From Planctomycetota bacterium (lineage in GTDB: Bacteria > Planctomycetota > Planctomycetia > Pirellulales > Pirellulaceae), in the NCBI GenBank assembly GCA_024277285.1, contig JAJRVM010000363.1, positions 1-19,164 on the forward strand: a stretch of 19,164 bases of DNA. The letters are read 5' to 3'. Below, piece by piece: positions 7,372 to 16,533 of the stretch (position 1 is its first letter; every line of letters starts with the position of its first letter). A model generated the notes under the pieces. The model worked only from the letters and a program-made list of their open reading frames with translations. It did not search any database and was not told the DNA's origin. The position numbers and the translations under genes are program-made.

Positions 7372-8481
7372 TCAATATTCGGCGGCCGACAGCACGTGGT
7401 CAAGGCGTGACGGCATATCGGATTGCCGACCGTTGGGGGTGAGCAGTTGTTGGTAAACGTGATAGGCGATCTCGTCGATCACAAACTCGATGTGCCCGTC
7501 AGCGAACGCCACCAACGCGCCACCTGTGTGGTGGGATGAAGGTCGAGCGATCTCGGCAAACGTGGCGGTCCCTTCGCCGAACTGGAGTTTCTCGCCATTG
7601 ATTTTCATCCGGGGAGGAACCGGCGATTGGGGCGTAACAAAGGCACCGCCAACCAGTGGGCTGACCGGCGGCCCATCCGACTCTTGAGCGTAACAAAAGC
7701 CCATCGTATTGCGATAGCGCGCACCGAACGGAAAGTTCCCCAGCGCTCCATCTAAGTGATACCGCAGCAGCAAATCGCGGCTCCAACGCCGATTGACACG
7801 AAAAGTGCGTTGGGTCGGATCGAGCGGCCCGAAACTGTCCCAAGTGACGGCGGCCAAATTCTCACTCAGCAAGATCGTCGTGGAGGCTCCATCTTTGATG
7901 TCGCCCAACCCGATCGACACATTGGGATTGGTGATCCGATCTAGAAACAGACCGTTGGCAGGGCGTTGCGCAATCGCTCGATAGGCTGGCGCGCTTAACG
8001 GACTGCCATCGACAGGACGAGGCAAGAAACCTGCATTGGCGACGTATTGCGTAACCGAGGGAAATCCGGTCACCTCCGACGCAGCCGGACACTTGGCAAA
8101 CTTCAGCCCCGGTGTCAGGACCCGACTTCCAAACGCCACCGACGTGCTGCGCCAACGATCGTTCACATCCGCACGGTCCATGTCGGCCAGCAACATGACC
8201 AACCAGCTGGCCGGCTTGTTGTAGCCGGGGCTTCCCGGCGGGACCGACGCCGGATCGAGCGGCAGCAGCAGCTCTTGAGCACCAGGAAACCGATTCTTGG
8301 ACGTCTCGAAACTTGCTGTAGCCGTCGCCAAATTCCGCAAATTATTGCTACACTGGAGCTGCCGCGCTCGGGCGCGCGAGCCCATCACGGCGGGTAACAC
8401 CAACCCGGCAAGAATGCCGATGATGGCAATTACCACTAACAATTCTACGAGCGTGAAACCGCCGCGTCGCTTGGTACTCAT
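7372..8481 (-). CDS. DUF1559 domain protein with type IV pilin-like N-terminus (2)
   Basis: This 369-residue paralogue of the 5150-6205 gene has MSTKRRGG followed by [20 protein letters not shown], the prepilin cleavage site and helix. A Cys/Asn motif (LQCSNNLRNLATATASFE) follows, then the DUF1559 domain with the C-terminal signature HHTGGALVAFADGHIEF (~317-333). The tail AYHVYQQLLTP is nearly the same as in gene 1. The frame includes an ATG at 8487, but GGGAG lies 7 nt before the ATG at 8481 and only 1-2 nt before 8487, so 8481 is preferred. The two proteins share ETSKNR, the SWLVMLLADMDR-type block and the tail, so they arose by duplication and then diverged. No intrinsic terminator was found downstream. 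Confidence 0.93.
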   Translation of the reverse strand: MSTKRRGGFTLVELLVVIAIIGILAGLVLPAVMGSRARARQLQCSNNLRNLATATASFETSKNRFPGAQELLLPLDPASVPPGSPGYNKPASWLVMLLADMDRADVNDRWRSTSVAFGSRVLTPGLKFAKCPAASEVTGFPSVTQYVANAGFLPRPVDGSPLSAPAYRAIAQRPANGLFLDRITNPNVSIGLGDIKDGASTTILLSENLAAVTWDSFGPLDPTQRTFRVNRRWSRDLLLRYHLDGALGNFPFGARYRNTMGFCYAQESDGPPVSPLVGGAFVTPQSPVPPRMKINGEKLQFGEGTATFAEIARPSSHHTGGALVAFADGHIEFVIDEIAYHVYQQLLTPNGRQSDMPSRLDHVLSAAEY

Positions 8482-8635
8482 GATCATTCTCCCATGATCG
8501 CGTAACGAACGAAAGAAAAGAGGCCTGAGGTGGCGGGAGAAAGATGATCAATCCGCGCTTGATTGTGCCACAACGGGAAGCAAGAATCCAGCGTAATCTT
8601 GAGGGGCACACGAACAGCCAAAGGAACTAGAACAG

Positions 8636-9760
8636 ATGCGTCAACGCATTGTGGCGATGCAATGCCGCAAACGTTCACAGGTCAGGACAGGTGATAGCTT
8701 GAGAACCATATTGGTAACGGGCGGAGCGGGTTTCATAGGCAGTTGTTTCGTACGGCGATTGCTGCGAGAAGCGACGAACCAGGTGGTCGTGCTTGACAAG
8801 TTGACCTATGCCGGCAGTCTTGAAAACTTGGTGGACGTACGTGAAAACTCACGACTCTGGTTTCAACAGGGTGACATCGCTGACCGAGCACTCGTGCAAC
8901 GCTTGCTCGACACCCATTCGCCCGAATGGGTGATTAACTTTGCGGCCGAGTCGCACGTAGATCGATCGATTGATCACCCTAGCGTCTTCGTACAGACCAA
9001 TGTGGTTGGCGTCTGTCAATTGCTTGAGGCGTGCTTGGACTATTGGGTCGCACTACCGACCCTCCGGCGAACCGCGTTTCGAGTGCTGCAAGTTTCGACG
9101 GACGAGGTGTTTGGCACACTGGGCCTGGAGGGGCACTTCACCGCCGAATCACGCTACGCACCACGTTCGCCATACGCTGCCTCCAAGGCAGCGGCAGACC
9201 ATTTCGCGCGCGCCTTTTTTCATACCTACGGCCTGCCTACCATCATCACCAATTGCTCGAACAACTATGGGCCGTACCAATACCCGGAAAAACTGATACC
9301 GCTGATGGTCCAGCGCGCAGTGGCCGGCGCGACGTTACCCGTCTACGGCGACGGCTCGAACATTCGCGACTGGATCCATGTCGAGGATCACGTGCGTGGT
9401 TTGGAAATGGCACTCGGCGCCGGGGTTCCTGGCGAGGAATACCTGTTTGGCGGCGATTGCGAGCGCTCGAATATCGAGTTGGTCCGTGCACTCTGCACAC
9501 ACCTCGATCGACTGCGTGCCACGTCGGACGGCACCTAATACGCCGAGCGGATTCGATTTGTGGACGACCGCCCGGGTCACGATCTACGTTACGCGGTCAG
9601 CAGTACCAAAGCTCGTAACGCGTTGGATTGGGAACCGCAGATTGCCTTCGATACAGGGCTGGCCGAGACGGTGCAGTGGTTCCTCGAACACGAAGCATGG
9701 GTAGAACGGGTGACTCGCGACGCCTATGATGGCAGCCGACTCGGAACAGAACGCAACTGA
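8636..9760 (+). pseudogene. rmlB: dTDP-glucose 4,6-dehydratase interrupted by an in-frame TAA
   Basis: RmlB converts dTDP-glucose to dTDP-4-keto-6-deoxyglucose, the second step towards dTDP-rhamnose and other deoxysugars. Counting from the ATG at 8636, the NAD-binding motif TGGAGFIGS is at ~28-36, NFAAESHVDRSI at 101-112, the catalytic STDEVFG at 154-160, the YxxxK pair at Tyr180/Lys184 and YGDGSNIRDWIHVEDHVRG at 237-255. A TAA at 9536-9538 stops the frame after residue 300. The same frame then resumes with YAERIRFVDDRPGHDLRYA and a normal RmlB C-terminus to the TGA at 9758-9760 (73 more residues). RPGHD is part of the nucleotide-sugar site, so the 300-residue product is probably inactive. 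Homology suggests the true start is the TTG at 8699 (LRTILVTGG, with AGGTGA upstream), though the ATG at 8636 has AAAGGA. The stop could be a recent mutation or an assembly error. No other rml genes are in the window. Confidence 0.85.
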
Positions 9761-9825
9761 GTCCTGGCGTCCCCCCCTACCGAAGAACAATTAAGACTCA
9801 AAGAACTAGGAACTAAGGCCAGCAC

Positions 9826-10962
9826 ATGCGGCAAATCTACCTAGACTACAATGCCACGACACCGATTGCGCCGAAAGTACGCGACGCGATGAAGCCGTTC
9901 CTGAGCGAGTACTTCGGGAATCCATCAAGTAGCCACGGTGTGGGGCGAATCTGCCGCGAGGCGATTGAAGATGCGCGTGGTCACGTTGCCGCATTGATCG
10001 GCGCCGATCGTGAGGAGATCGTTTTCACGTCATGTGGCACGGAAAGCAACAATCTGGCCTTGAAGGGTGTGTTGCTACGTGACGGCCCCTCGGCCGACGG
10101 TCACTTGGTCATCTCGGCGCTCGAACACCCGGCGGTTTCCGAGCCGGCTGAATACTTGAGCCGCATGGGGTTTGCTATCACGGTGGTCCGATGCGATCCG
10201 AGCGGGACCGTCGACCCCGACGATGTGCGCAAGGCGATTCGCTCGGACACGCGACTGGTCAGTATCATGCAGGCGAACAATGAAATCGGCGCCGTGCAAC
10301 CGATTCGCGAAATCGCGTCAATCTGTCGCGAACGCGAGGTCTTGCTGCACACCGACGCCGCTCAATCGCTTGGCAAAATTCGCGCGAAAATCGATGAATT
10401 GGGCGTCGACCTGCTGTCGATTGCCGGGCACAAACTGTACGCTCCCAAAGGCATCGGAGCGCTCTTCGTACGGCAGGACGTCGACCTCGAACCATTGCTG
10501 CACGGCGCGGGGCACGAGCGAGGATTGCGTGCCGGCACGGAAAACGTGCCATATATTGTCGCCCTGGGGGCTGCGGCACTGCAGGCATCGCGCGACTTGG
10601 AACTCAATGGCAGTCGTATGACTCTGCTGCGTGACCGGTTGTTCGATCTGCTCAGCGAGGGCATCGGCACGGCACTCACCGCAAACGCCGCGCGTGGTCC
10701 ACGGTTGCCCAATACGCTGAGTGTGAACTTCCCTGAAGTGGTCGGCAGCGAGCTCTTGGCGCGCGTGCCGGAAATCTGTGCGGCGACCGGAGCGGCCTGC
10801 CACAGCACCGGGACCACTCGTTCGGCCACGCTCCGCGCCATCGGCCTCGACCCGACCATCGCCCAAGGAACCGTGCGACTGAGCCTCGGTTGGTACACCA
10901 CCGAAGACGACGTCGATCGTGCGGCCGAACTTCTGCTCGGCGCCTGGGAAGCACTGACCTAA
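9826..10962 (+). CDS. Cysteine desulfurase / selenocysteine lyase-like PLP enzyme
   Basis: This 378-residue class V aminotransferase-fold enzyme of the NifS/IscS group removes sulfur (or selenium) from cysteine for Fe-S cluster or other sulfur chemistry. The N-terminus is the family hallmark (IYLDYNATTPIAP). TSCGTESNN is at 68-76, the PLP-stacking His is at 101 (LEHPAV), HTDAAQ is at 175-180 with Asp177, and SIAGHKLYAPKG carries the PLP-binding Lys203. RAGTEN is at 235-240. The catalytic loop reads ATGAACHSTG, with Cys325. It lacks the IscS SGSACTS signature and instead resembles the GAACHS loop of eukaryotic selenocysteine lyases and some bacterial NifS-like proteins. AAGG lies 8 nt before the ATG. 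It starts 65 bp after the broken rmlB, on the same strand; no iscU/sufE-type partner is adjacent. Confidence 0.92.
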   Translation: MRQIYLDYNATTPIAPKVRDAMKPFLSEYFGNPSSSHGVGRICREAIEDARGHVAALIGADREEIVFTSCGTESNNLALKGVLLRDGPSADGHLVISALEHPAVSEPAEYLSRMGFAITVVRCDPSGTVDPDDVRKAIRSDTRLVSIMQANNEIGAVQPIREIASICREREVLLHTDAAQSLGKIRAKIDELGVDLLSIAGHKLYAPKGIGALFVRQDVDLEPLLHGAGHERGLRAGTENVPYIVALGAAALQASRDLELNGSRMTLLRDRLFDLLSEGIGTALTANAARGPRLPNTLSVNFPEVVGSELLARVPEICAATGAACHSTGTTRSATLRAIGLDPTIAQGTVRLSLGWYTTEDDVDRAAELLLGAWEALT

Positions 10963-11126
10963 CGCTGGCTCGTGGGGGTCTCGAACTTCGCGCGCAGCTT
11001 CAACTCGGCGCGCCGTGCCGTGTGCCACACCGTATCAAGCTAAGACGGTGACAGTGCCTCGGCTGGGATCGCTCCCGTGTTGGCGGCCGCTTCATCGAGA
11101 ACGGCCGCAAGGTCGCGCAACCCCAT

Positions 11127-11474
11127 CTACCCCATGTGTTGCTGATGTTGCATCGCATTGGCCTTGGCCATGGCGTCTTCGGCCAAGCGAATATAGTCCT
11201 GATTTTGCGTTCCGGCAAAAGCACGCTGATACGTGACACTTGCCGCCGTGTAATTGAATGCCTCCTCCGGCTCCAACTCGCACGCCTTTTGAGCGTGACG
11301 CACGGCATCCTCGTGCTTGTTGACACGACCATAGAGGACGGCTAGCGCCAAATGCGCCAACACATAATTCTCGTCGGTGGCTATTACGTCATTGAGTTTC
11401 TCGATGGCCTCGTCGTTTTTCCCGTCGTCCTTCAACCGATCCGCTTCGTCATACATTGCCGTCAAGTCTGCCAT
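11127..11474 (-). CDS. Small TPR-repeat protein
   Basis: This 115-residue soluble protein is built of tetratricopeptide helices. ADRLKDDGKNDEAIEKLNDV, ENYVLAHLALAVLYGRVNKH and EDAVRHAQKACELEPEEAFN cover about two TPR units, with the usual small-residue and Pro32-equivalent positions. It is followed by TYQRAFAGTQNQDYIRLAED and an Ala-rich C-terminal helix ending HQQHMG. The frame is open upstream to 11624, but the ATG at 11474 (MADLTAMYDEAD) fits the fold and has AGGGGGAG ~11 nt upstream. It resembles a small conserved TPR family I recall from planctomycetes; it is presumably a protein-interaction adaptor with unknown partners. An in-frame 28-codon frame follows directly after its TAG (see findings). 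Confidence 0.85.
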   Translation of the reverse strand: MADLTAMYDEADRLKDDGKNDEAIEKLNDVIATDENYVLAHLALAVLYGRVNKHEDAVRHAQKACELEPEEAFNYTAASVTYQRAFAGTQNQDYIRLAEDAMAKANAMQHQQHMG

Positions 11475-12007
11475 AGCGTGGGTCACTCCCCCTAAAAGCT
11501 GTCCAATAATATGTCCGCCAAGACTGGGCGTTGTTAAGCTTGGTTCGATGGAACCGTCAATGAACTCAGGGGAAAAAACGAGGGACTGCGAACACCGCCC
11601 CCCCACACGGACCCCCAATTCCATGAACTGTCAATACTACACGCCGACTCGCGCCGGGACGAGCCCCAGGTAACGAGCTCTTACATAATGGCGTATGACC
11701 AGGCGTCTCTGAGCGGGTCCTGTCCTGAATTCGCCGTTGTTGGCATCCTTACCGAGCGCGTTGGCACGGGGTGTTTGACACCTCGGCTCAGACCACCGGA
11801 CCAACTTGTCGTTCGGGTCGACAAATTCCTATTGATCCGCACAATCGATACGACCGATAAAGAAGGGTGAGTCGGCGGCGCGTGCGCCGGCCGATCCAAA
11901 GTGCTCGAGGAAACACTGAAAGCCGTGCTTCCGCCGACAGCGAGCTGGCGATTTCCAAGAATCCCAGCGACCTTGGTGCGGAGCGTCCAACAAACCGATC
12001 GAGGGCA
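11475..12007. other. Divergent intergenic region between TPR gene and lpxA
   Basis: Open frames cross this gap on both strands but show no family-like residues. Promoters for both the TPR gene and lpxA must lie here; I could not pick convincing -35/-10 pairs. No hairpin terminator or repeat stands out. Confidence 0.4.
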
Positions 12008-12862
12008 ATGGTGACACACAGACATCCTACCGCCGTGGTCGACCCGCGAGCACACATTGGCAAGGACGTTTCCCTAGGTCCATTCTGCGTGATTGAAGCA
12101 GACGTCGAAATCGGCGCCGGTTGCATCTTGGCAAGCCGTGTCGTCGTGAAGAACAAGACGACACTCGGTCCCGGCAATAGCGTCGCCGAGGGAGCCGTTC
12201 TTGGGGGACGACCGCAGCACATCGCTCACGACTTGGCACCGGGGGCGCTGCGCATCGGCAGCGGCAACACGATTCGCGAGAACGTCACGATTCACACCGC
12301 TTTGAAGAGTTCGGACGCGACCACGATTGGGAACGACAATCTCATCATGGTCAACGCGCACGTTGCACACGATTGCCAAATCGGCAACCATACGATCGTG
12401 GCCAACAACGCCATGCTGGCTGGCCACGTCGTGATTGAAGACTACGCCTACCTTTCGGGTGCAGTCGGAATCCACCAGTTCTGCCGCGTGGGTGCCCATT
12501 GCATGGTCGGTGGTCAAGCGCGCGTCACGAAGGATATCCCACCCTACGTAACCGTCGACGGTGGCACCACTCGCATCTGCGGCTTGAACCTGATTGGACT
12601 GCGCCGTCGCGGCTTCACTGCGGGCGACATCAAGCAGCTCAAAGCGGCCTACCGCCTGATCTACCGGCAAGGCCTCACTTGGCGCGAAGTGCTTGCCCAG
12701 TTGGGTGCGCAGTTTCAAGATGGACCAGCGGCGGCGTTCCACGAATTTCTGTCAGGGGGCAAGCGTGGCTTTACGCTCGAGCGTCGCACACCCGCCAATG
12801 CCACGGTGCCTTTGGCCGAACCGGCCGATACCGAACCAGCGTCGCTGCGCAAGATCGGCTAG
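12008..12862 (+). CDS. lpxA: UDP-N-acetylglucosamine O-acyltransferase (LpxA)
   Basis: This is the first enzyme of lipid A synthesis; it moves an acyl chain from acyl-ACP to the 3-OH of UDP-GlcNAc in the cytoplasm. The 284-residue protein has the left-handed beta-helix hexapeptide pattern from the start (HPTAVVDPRAHIGKDVSLGP). The active-site block is VNAHVAHDCQIGNHTI, with His118 and His121, the latter equivalent to catalytic His125 of E. coli. ANNAMLAGHVVIEDYAYLSG and VGIHQFCRVGAHCMVGGQAR follow, then the C-terminal helical domain (GLRRRGFTAGDIKQLKAAYR). That domain is followed by a ~30-residue unconserved tail. The frame opens at 11867, but MVTHRHPTAVV at 12008 matches family N-termini and has GAGGG just upstream. 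lpxD, fabZ and lpxB, its usual neighbours, are absent. Its presence argues for an LPS-type outer membrane. Confidence 0.93.
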   Translation: MVTHRHPTAVVDPRAHIGKDVSLGPFCVIEADVEIGAGCILASRVVVKNKTTLGPGNSVAEGAVLGGRPQHIAHDLAPGALRIGSGNTIRENVTIHTALKSSDATTIGNDNLIMVNAHVAHDCQIGNHTIVANNAMLAGHVVIEDYAYLSGAVGIHQFCRVGAHCMVGGQARVTKDIPPYVTVDGGTTRICGLNLIGLRRRGFTAGDIKQLKAAYRLIYRQGLTWREVLAQLGAQFQDGPAAAFHEFLSGGKRGFTLERRTPANATVPLAEPADTEPASLRKIG

Positions 12863-12968
12863 TCCGTTCGTGACCGTGCACGAGTCTTGAAGCAGTTCCC
12901 GCCAATAAACCCAAGGTCTGGCGGGCCGCGCCAAGCGAACGCCGTAGCGTGGCCCGTTGGATTAGCTC

Positions 12969-13006
12969 AAAAAAACGCCGCGTCGGGCAATCCCAACGCG
13001 GCGTTT
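12969..13006 (-). terminator. Intrinsic terminator of ppdK
   Basis: On the minus strand AACGCCGCGT pairs with ACGCGGCGTT around a short loop with a further GGG/CCC pairing, and runs into seven T residues ~67 bp after the ppdK stop codon. On the + strand only three T residues follow, so use by lpxA is less certain. Confidence 0.9.
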
Positions 13007-13072
13007 AGCCTTTGCGTAATCGCATAGAGTCTATCGATCGCCAGCGGCACGCAAGTGCCGCCGAGCACTCGT

Positions 13073-15712
13073 TCAGCTCTTCAAGGCAGCCTGAGCGGCG
13101 GCCAAACGGGCGATCGGAACGCGGAATGGCGAGCAACTGACGTAGCTGAGTCCAACCTGATTGCAAAATGCGATCGAAGCGGGATCACCACCATGTTCGC
13201 CGCAAATGCCGACTTTCAGGTTCTTCTTAACGCTACGCCCTTTCTTCACGCCCATTTCGACCAATTGCCCAACGCCTTCGGTATCAAGCGATTGGAACGG
13301 ATCGACCAAGAGGATCTCCTGCTTGAGGTAATCAGGCAGGAACGAGTTGATATCGTCGCGGCTGTAGCCGAACGTCATCTGTGTCAAGTCATTCGTCCCG
13401 AAGCTGAAGAAATCAGCGTACTCGGCGACCTGGTCAGCGGTCAGCGCGGCCCGAGGAATCTCGATCATCGTCCCAATCAGGATATCCAGCTTGGCGGTGA
13501 ACTTCTTGGCCTTCTTCACGCGTTCGATTGTCGCTTCGGTCAATCCACGCAACAGCTTCAGCTCGGCAGCGGTACCGACCAGCGGGATCATGATTTCGGC
13601 TTGTGCGTCGATTCGCTTCTTCTTACAGACAATGGCCGCTTCGACGATCGCCTGCACCTGCATATCGAGGATTTCTGGATAGGTCACACTCAAGCGACAC
13701 CCGCGGTGCCCGAGCATCGGGTTGGCTTCGTGTAGCTGAGAAACTCGTTCCCTGACGACGGCTGGCTTGACGCCCAATCGCTTCGCCATCTCCGCTTGGT
13801 TCTTGGCGTCATGCGGCAGGAACTCGTGCAGCGGCGGATCGAGCAGACGCACCGTCACCGGCAGCCCTTTCATCGCGGTAAAGATGCCGACGAAATCCTT
13901 GCGTTGGAACGGCAACAGTTTGGCCAGGGCAGCTTTGCGTTCCTCAAGCGTTTCGGCCAGAATCATCTCGCGCATGACCGCAATGCGATCACCTTCAAAG
14001 AACATATGCTCGGTACGGCAGAGTCCGATGCCCTGAGCACCAAACTCACGGGCACGTTTTGCATCGGCTGGCGTGTCCGCGTTCGTCCGAATCGCCATTT
14101 TGCGATGATTGTCGGTCCACTTCATGACTTTCTTGAAATCGCCCGACATGCTTGCCTCGACGGTGGCTACTTCACCGACCATCACCTGGCCGGTCGTGCC
14201 ATCGAGCGACAGCACGTCGTTGTGGTTAAACGTCTTGCCGCCAACCGTGATCTTACGGGCTTTTTCATTGATCTGAATGTCGCCGGCGCCGGCGATGCAA
14301 CAGCGTCCCCAGCCGCGTGCCACGACGGCCGCATGGCTGGTCATTCCGCCCGTGCTGGTCAGGATACCGGCCGCCTTGTGCATGCCGTCAATGTCCTCGG
14401 GGCTCGTCTCCTTTCGGACCAGCAGCACAGCCTCGCCCGCCTCGACACGTTTGACCACCTCTTCGGCGGTGAACGCCAGCTTGCCAACGGCGGCGCCCGG
14501 CGAGGCTGGCAGGCCGATAGTCAACACGTTCGCTTTTTCCCTCGCTTTGGGATCGAAGCTGGGCAAGAGCAGCTGCGTCAAGTCGTTCGCCGGAATTCGC
14601 AGCACGGCCTCTTTCTCGGTAATGAGCTTTTCCTTCACCATGTCACAGGCAATTTTCACGGCAGCTTTGCCGGTCCGCTTGCCATTGCGAGTCTGCAGCA
14701 TGAACAGTACGCCGCGCTCGATGGTGAATTCGATATCCTGCACATCGCGATAGTGCTCTTCCAACGTCGTTTTGATACCGAGCAGTTGGCGGTAGACGGC
14801 GCGATTCCACTTCGACATCTCGGCCACGGGCTGCGGAGTACGAATCCCCGCGACCACATCCTCGCCCTGCGCGTTGATAAGAAACTCACCGTAGAATTTA
14901 TTCTGGCCGGTGGAGGGGTCACGGGTGAAACCAACTCCGGTCCCCGAATCTTCGCCCATATTGCCGTAGACCATCGACTGGACGTTGACCGCCGTTCCCT
15001 TGAGTCCGCGGATATTCTCGACCTCACGATAGCGGACGGCGCGCGTCGTGTTCCAACTGCCAAAGACGGCCTCGATTGCCAGCTTCAGCTGATCGACAGG
15101 ATTCTGCGGGAAAGGCTTGCCACAGTGCTTCTTATAGACGCTCTTGTACGCTAGGCAGAGTTCCTTCAAGCCCTCAGCCGGCACGTCGGTGTCTAACGCG
15201 ACCTTGTACTTGGCCTTGATCTTGTTGAACGCCGCTTCAAAATGTTCGTGCCCCACGCCCATAACGACGTCGCCGAACATGTTGATCAACCGGCGATACG
15301 AATCGTAGGCGAACCGCTCGTTGCCCGTCGCGTCGGCCTGGCCAAGGACCGACTTGTCGTTGAGCCCGAGATTCAGGATCGTGTTCATCATGCCGGGCAT
15401 GGAAACGGCGGCACCACTGCGCACCGAGACAAGCAACGGGTTCTTCTCGTCCCCAAACTTCTTGCCAAGCTCTTTCTCGAGCCGCTTGATCTGCGAATTG
15501 ATCTCGTCCATCAAGCCAGGCGGCAGCTTTTGTCCCGCCTTGTAGTAACCCGCACAACATTCGGTGGTAATCGTGAATCCGGGAGGAACCGGCAGTCCAA
15601 TCCCAGTCATTTCGGCCAGGTTCGCGCCCTTGCCGCCAAGCAGGTTTTTCTGCTTGCCGTTGCCATCGGTTCGCGTCTTGCCGAAATAGTATGTCATTTT
15701 TGTCTTTGCCAT
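13073..15712 (-). CDS. ppdK: Pyruvate, phosphate dikinase
   Basis: This enzyme interconverts pyruvate + ATP + phosphate and phosphoenolpyruvate + AMP + pyrophosphate in the cytoplasm, giving a reversible entry to gluconeogenesis or a PPi-linked glycolysis. The length of 879 residues is normal. The ATP-grasp domain carries LLGGKGANLAEMTGIGLPVP (24-43) and VRSGAAVSMPGMMNTILNLG (97-116). The swivelling phosphohistidine domain has GGMTSHAAVVARGWGRCC with the phosphoryl-carrying His460. The C-terminal PEP/pyruvate domain has CRTEHMFF (565-572), the EIPRAAL motif (751-757), FGTNDLTQMTFGYSRDD (771-787) and the acid/base Cys837 in GICGEHGGDP. The ATG at 15712 is preceded by GGAAGG and gives the standard N-terminus TYYFG. 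It stands alone with its own terminator; no regulatory PDRP gene is nearby. Confidence 0.97.
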   Translation of the reverse strand: MAKTKMTYYFGKTRTDGNGKQKNLLGGKGANLAEMTGIGLPVPPGFTITTECCAGYYKAGQKLPPGLMDEINSQIKRLEKELGKKFGDEKNPLLVSVRSGAAVSMPGMMNTILNLGLNDKSVLGQADATGNERFAYDSYRRLINMFGDVVMGVGHEHFEAAFNKIKAKYKVALDTDVPAEGLKELCLAYKSVYKKHCGKPFPQNPVDQLKLAIEAVFGSWNTTRAVRYREVENIRGLKGTAVNVQSMVYGNMGEDSGTGVGFTRDPSTGQNKFYGEFLINAQGEDVVAGIRTPQPVAEMSKWNRAVYRQLLGIKTTLEEHYRDVQDIEFTIERGVLFMLQTRNGKRTGKAAVKIACDMVKEKLITEKEAVLRIPANDLTQLLLPSFDPKAREKANVLTIGLPASPGAAVGKLAFTAEEVVKRVEAGEAVLLVRKETSPEDIDGMHKAAGILTSTGGMTSHAAVVARGWGRCCIAGAGDIQINEKARKITVGGKTFNHNDVLSLDGTTGQVMVGEVATVEASMSGDFKKVMKWTDNHRKMAIRTNADTPADAKRAREFGAQGIGLCRTEHMFFEGDRIAVMREMILAETLEERKAALAKLLPFQRKDFVGIFTAMKGLPVTVRLLDPPLHEFLPHDAKNQAEMAKRLGVKPAVVRERVSQLHEANPMLGHRGCRLSVTYPEILDMQVQAIVEAAIVCKKKRIDAQAEIMIPLVGTAAELKLLRGLTEATIERVKKAKKFTAKLDILIGTMIEIPRAALTADQVAEYADFFSFGTNDLTQMTFGYSRDDINSFLPDYLKQEILLVDPFQSLDTEGVGQLVEMGVKKGRSVKKNLKVGICGEHGGDPASIAFCNQVGLSYVSCSPFRVPIARLAAAQAALKS

Positions 15713-16533
15713 GGTCTCTTAACCTTCCAAGGTGTGACGTGTTTGGAGGAACGACTCGATCGCGTTCCGCATTTACAACTCTGTTTTGCAGCTGTTTTGT
15801 TTCACAGCCTGATACTTAACGACCGTCCTGGGCATCGGGGCGGCCACGCAGCCAAGCGCGCCCCGGTCGCCTGCGTACTAGCCTCGCAAGAAAGCGGGCT
15901 CAGTCGGACAACAACGACGCGTCCCCACCACACTGCTCACTCAGCACTCAATTCGCTGCCACGTTAAACCCGCAACTCTAGCAACGCCCTTGCGATGCGT
16001 CAATAAAGGGGCTGCGGCAAAAGCACTGCTCGTTTGGCCGGCGACGACTGAGGCTAACTTCGACCGAAGGGAAGTCATGACGCCCAAAAACGGTCGCTGA
16101 GGTCACTCAAGCGGCCACCGACCGCCACCAACCTTCCCGAAACGGTGTCAGGAAATGAGCATGAAAAACGGCGCGGAAAAGCACGACCGACATCACGCAA
16201 CTCGAACCAGAGCGTGGCCGCACCATGATTCTGGTGCGGGAGCCGACGCAACATGTCCACCGCGCGGCTACCATCTGATAAACTCAAACGTAGCCCCAAT
16301 CCAACCCCGGCCACCTGGCGCCGAGTCGGCGGACCGCACAAGACACCCGACAGCAGCAGGGACGCGTCCTGGAACGGTCGGTGACCACTCTATTGGGGAC
16401 CATCCTGCCGCTCCTGCACCGTATTGATGCCCCTGGCCAGAACCTTTTTGGCGCGTCTGCGACGCGGCAATGATTGGCACACATGGCGTCACCGCGCCAC
16501 GAAACAGCGCGGCGACACCGGCCCCACAATGCC
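15713..16533. other. Long divergent intergenic region
   Basis: This lies between ppdK and the CPBP protease gene. CTGTTTTG is directly repeated 11 bp apart (15781-15788, 15792-15799), 69-87 nt upstream of the ppdK start and near its likely promoter. A perfect 8-bp hairpin (CCGCACCA/TGGTGCGG, loop TGATTC) is at 16218-16239. Short open frames (for example 16075-16341 minus, 16155-16427 plus) show no recognisable sequence and are rejected. Confidence 0.5.

Noticed and set aside
8555..8570. TGGCACAATCAAGCGC on the minus strand, upstream of DUF1559 gene 2, as a second sigma-54 promoter
   Set aside because: GG-to-GC spacing is 9 or 11 nt, never the required 10, and the TTGCA box is missing.
13796..15154. 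452-codon plus-strand open frame opposite ppdK
   Set aside because: It is antisense to the well-conserved PPDK catalytic domains; it is a codon-bias shadow.
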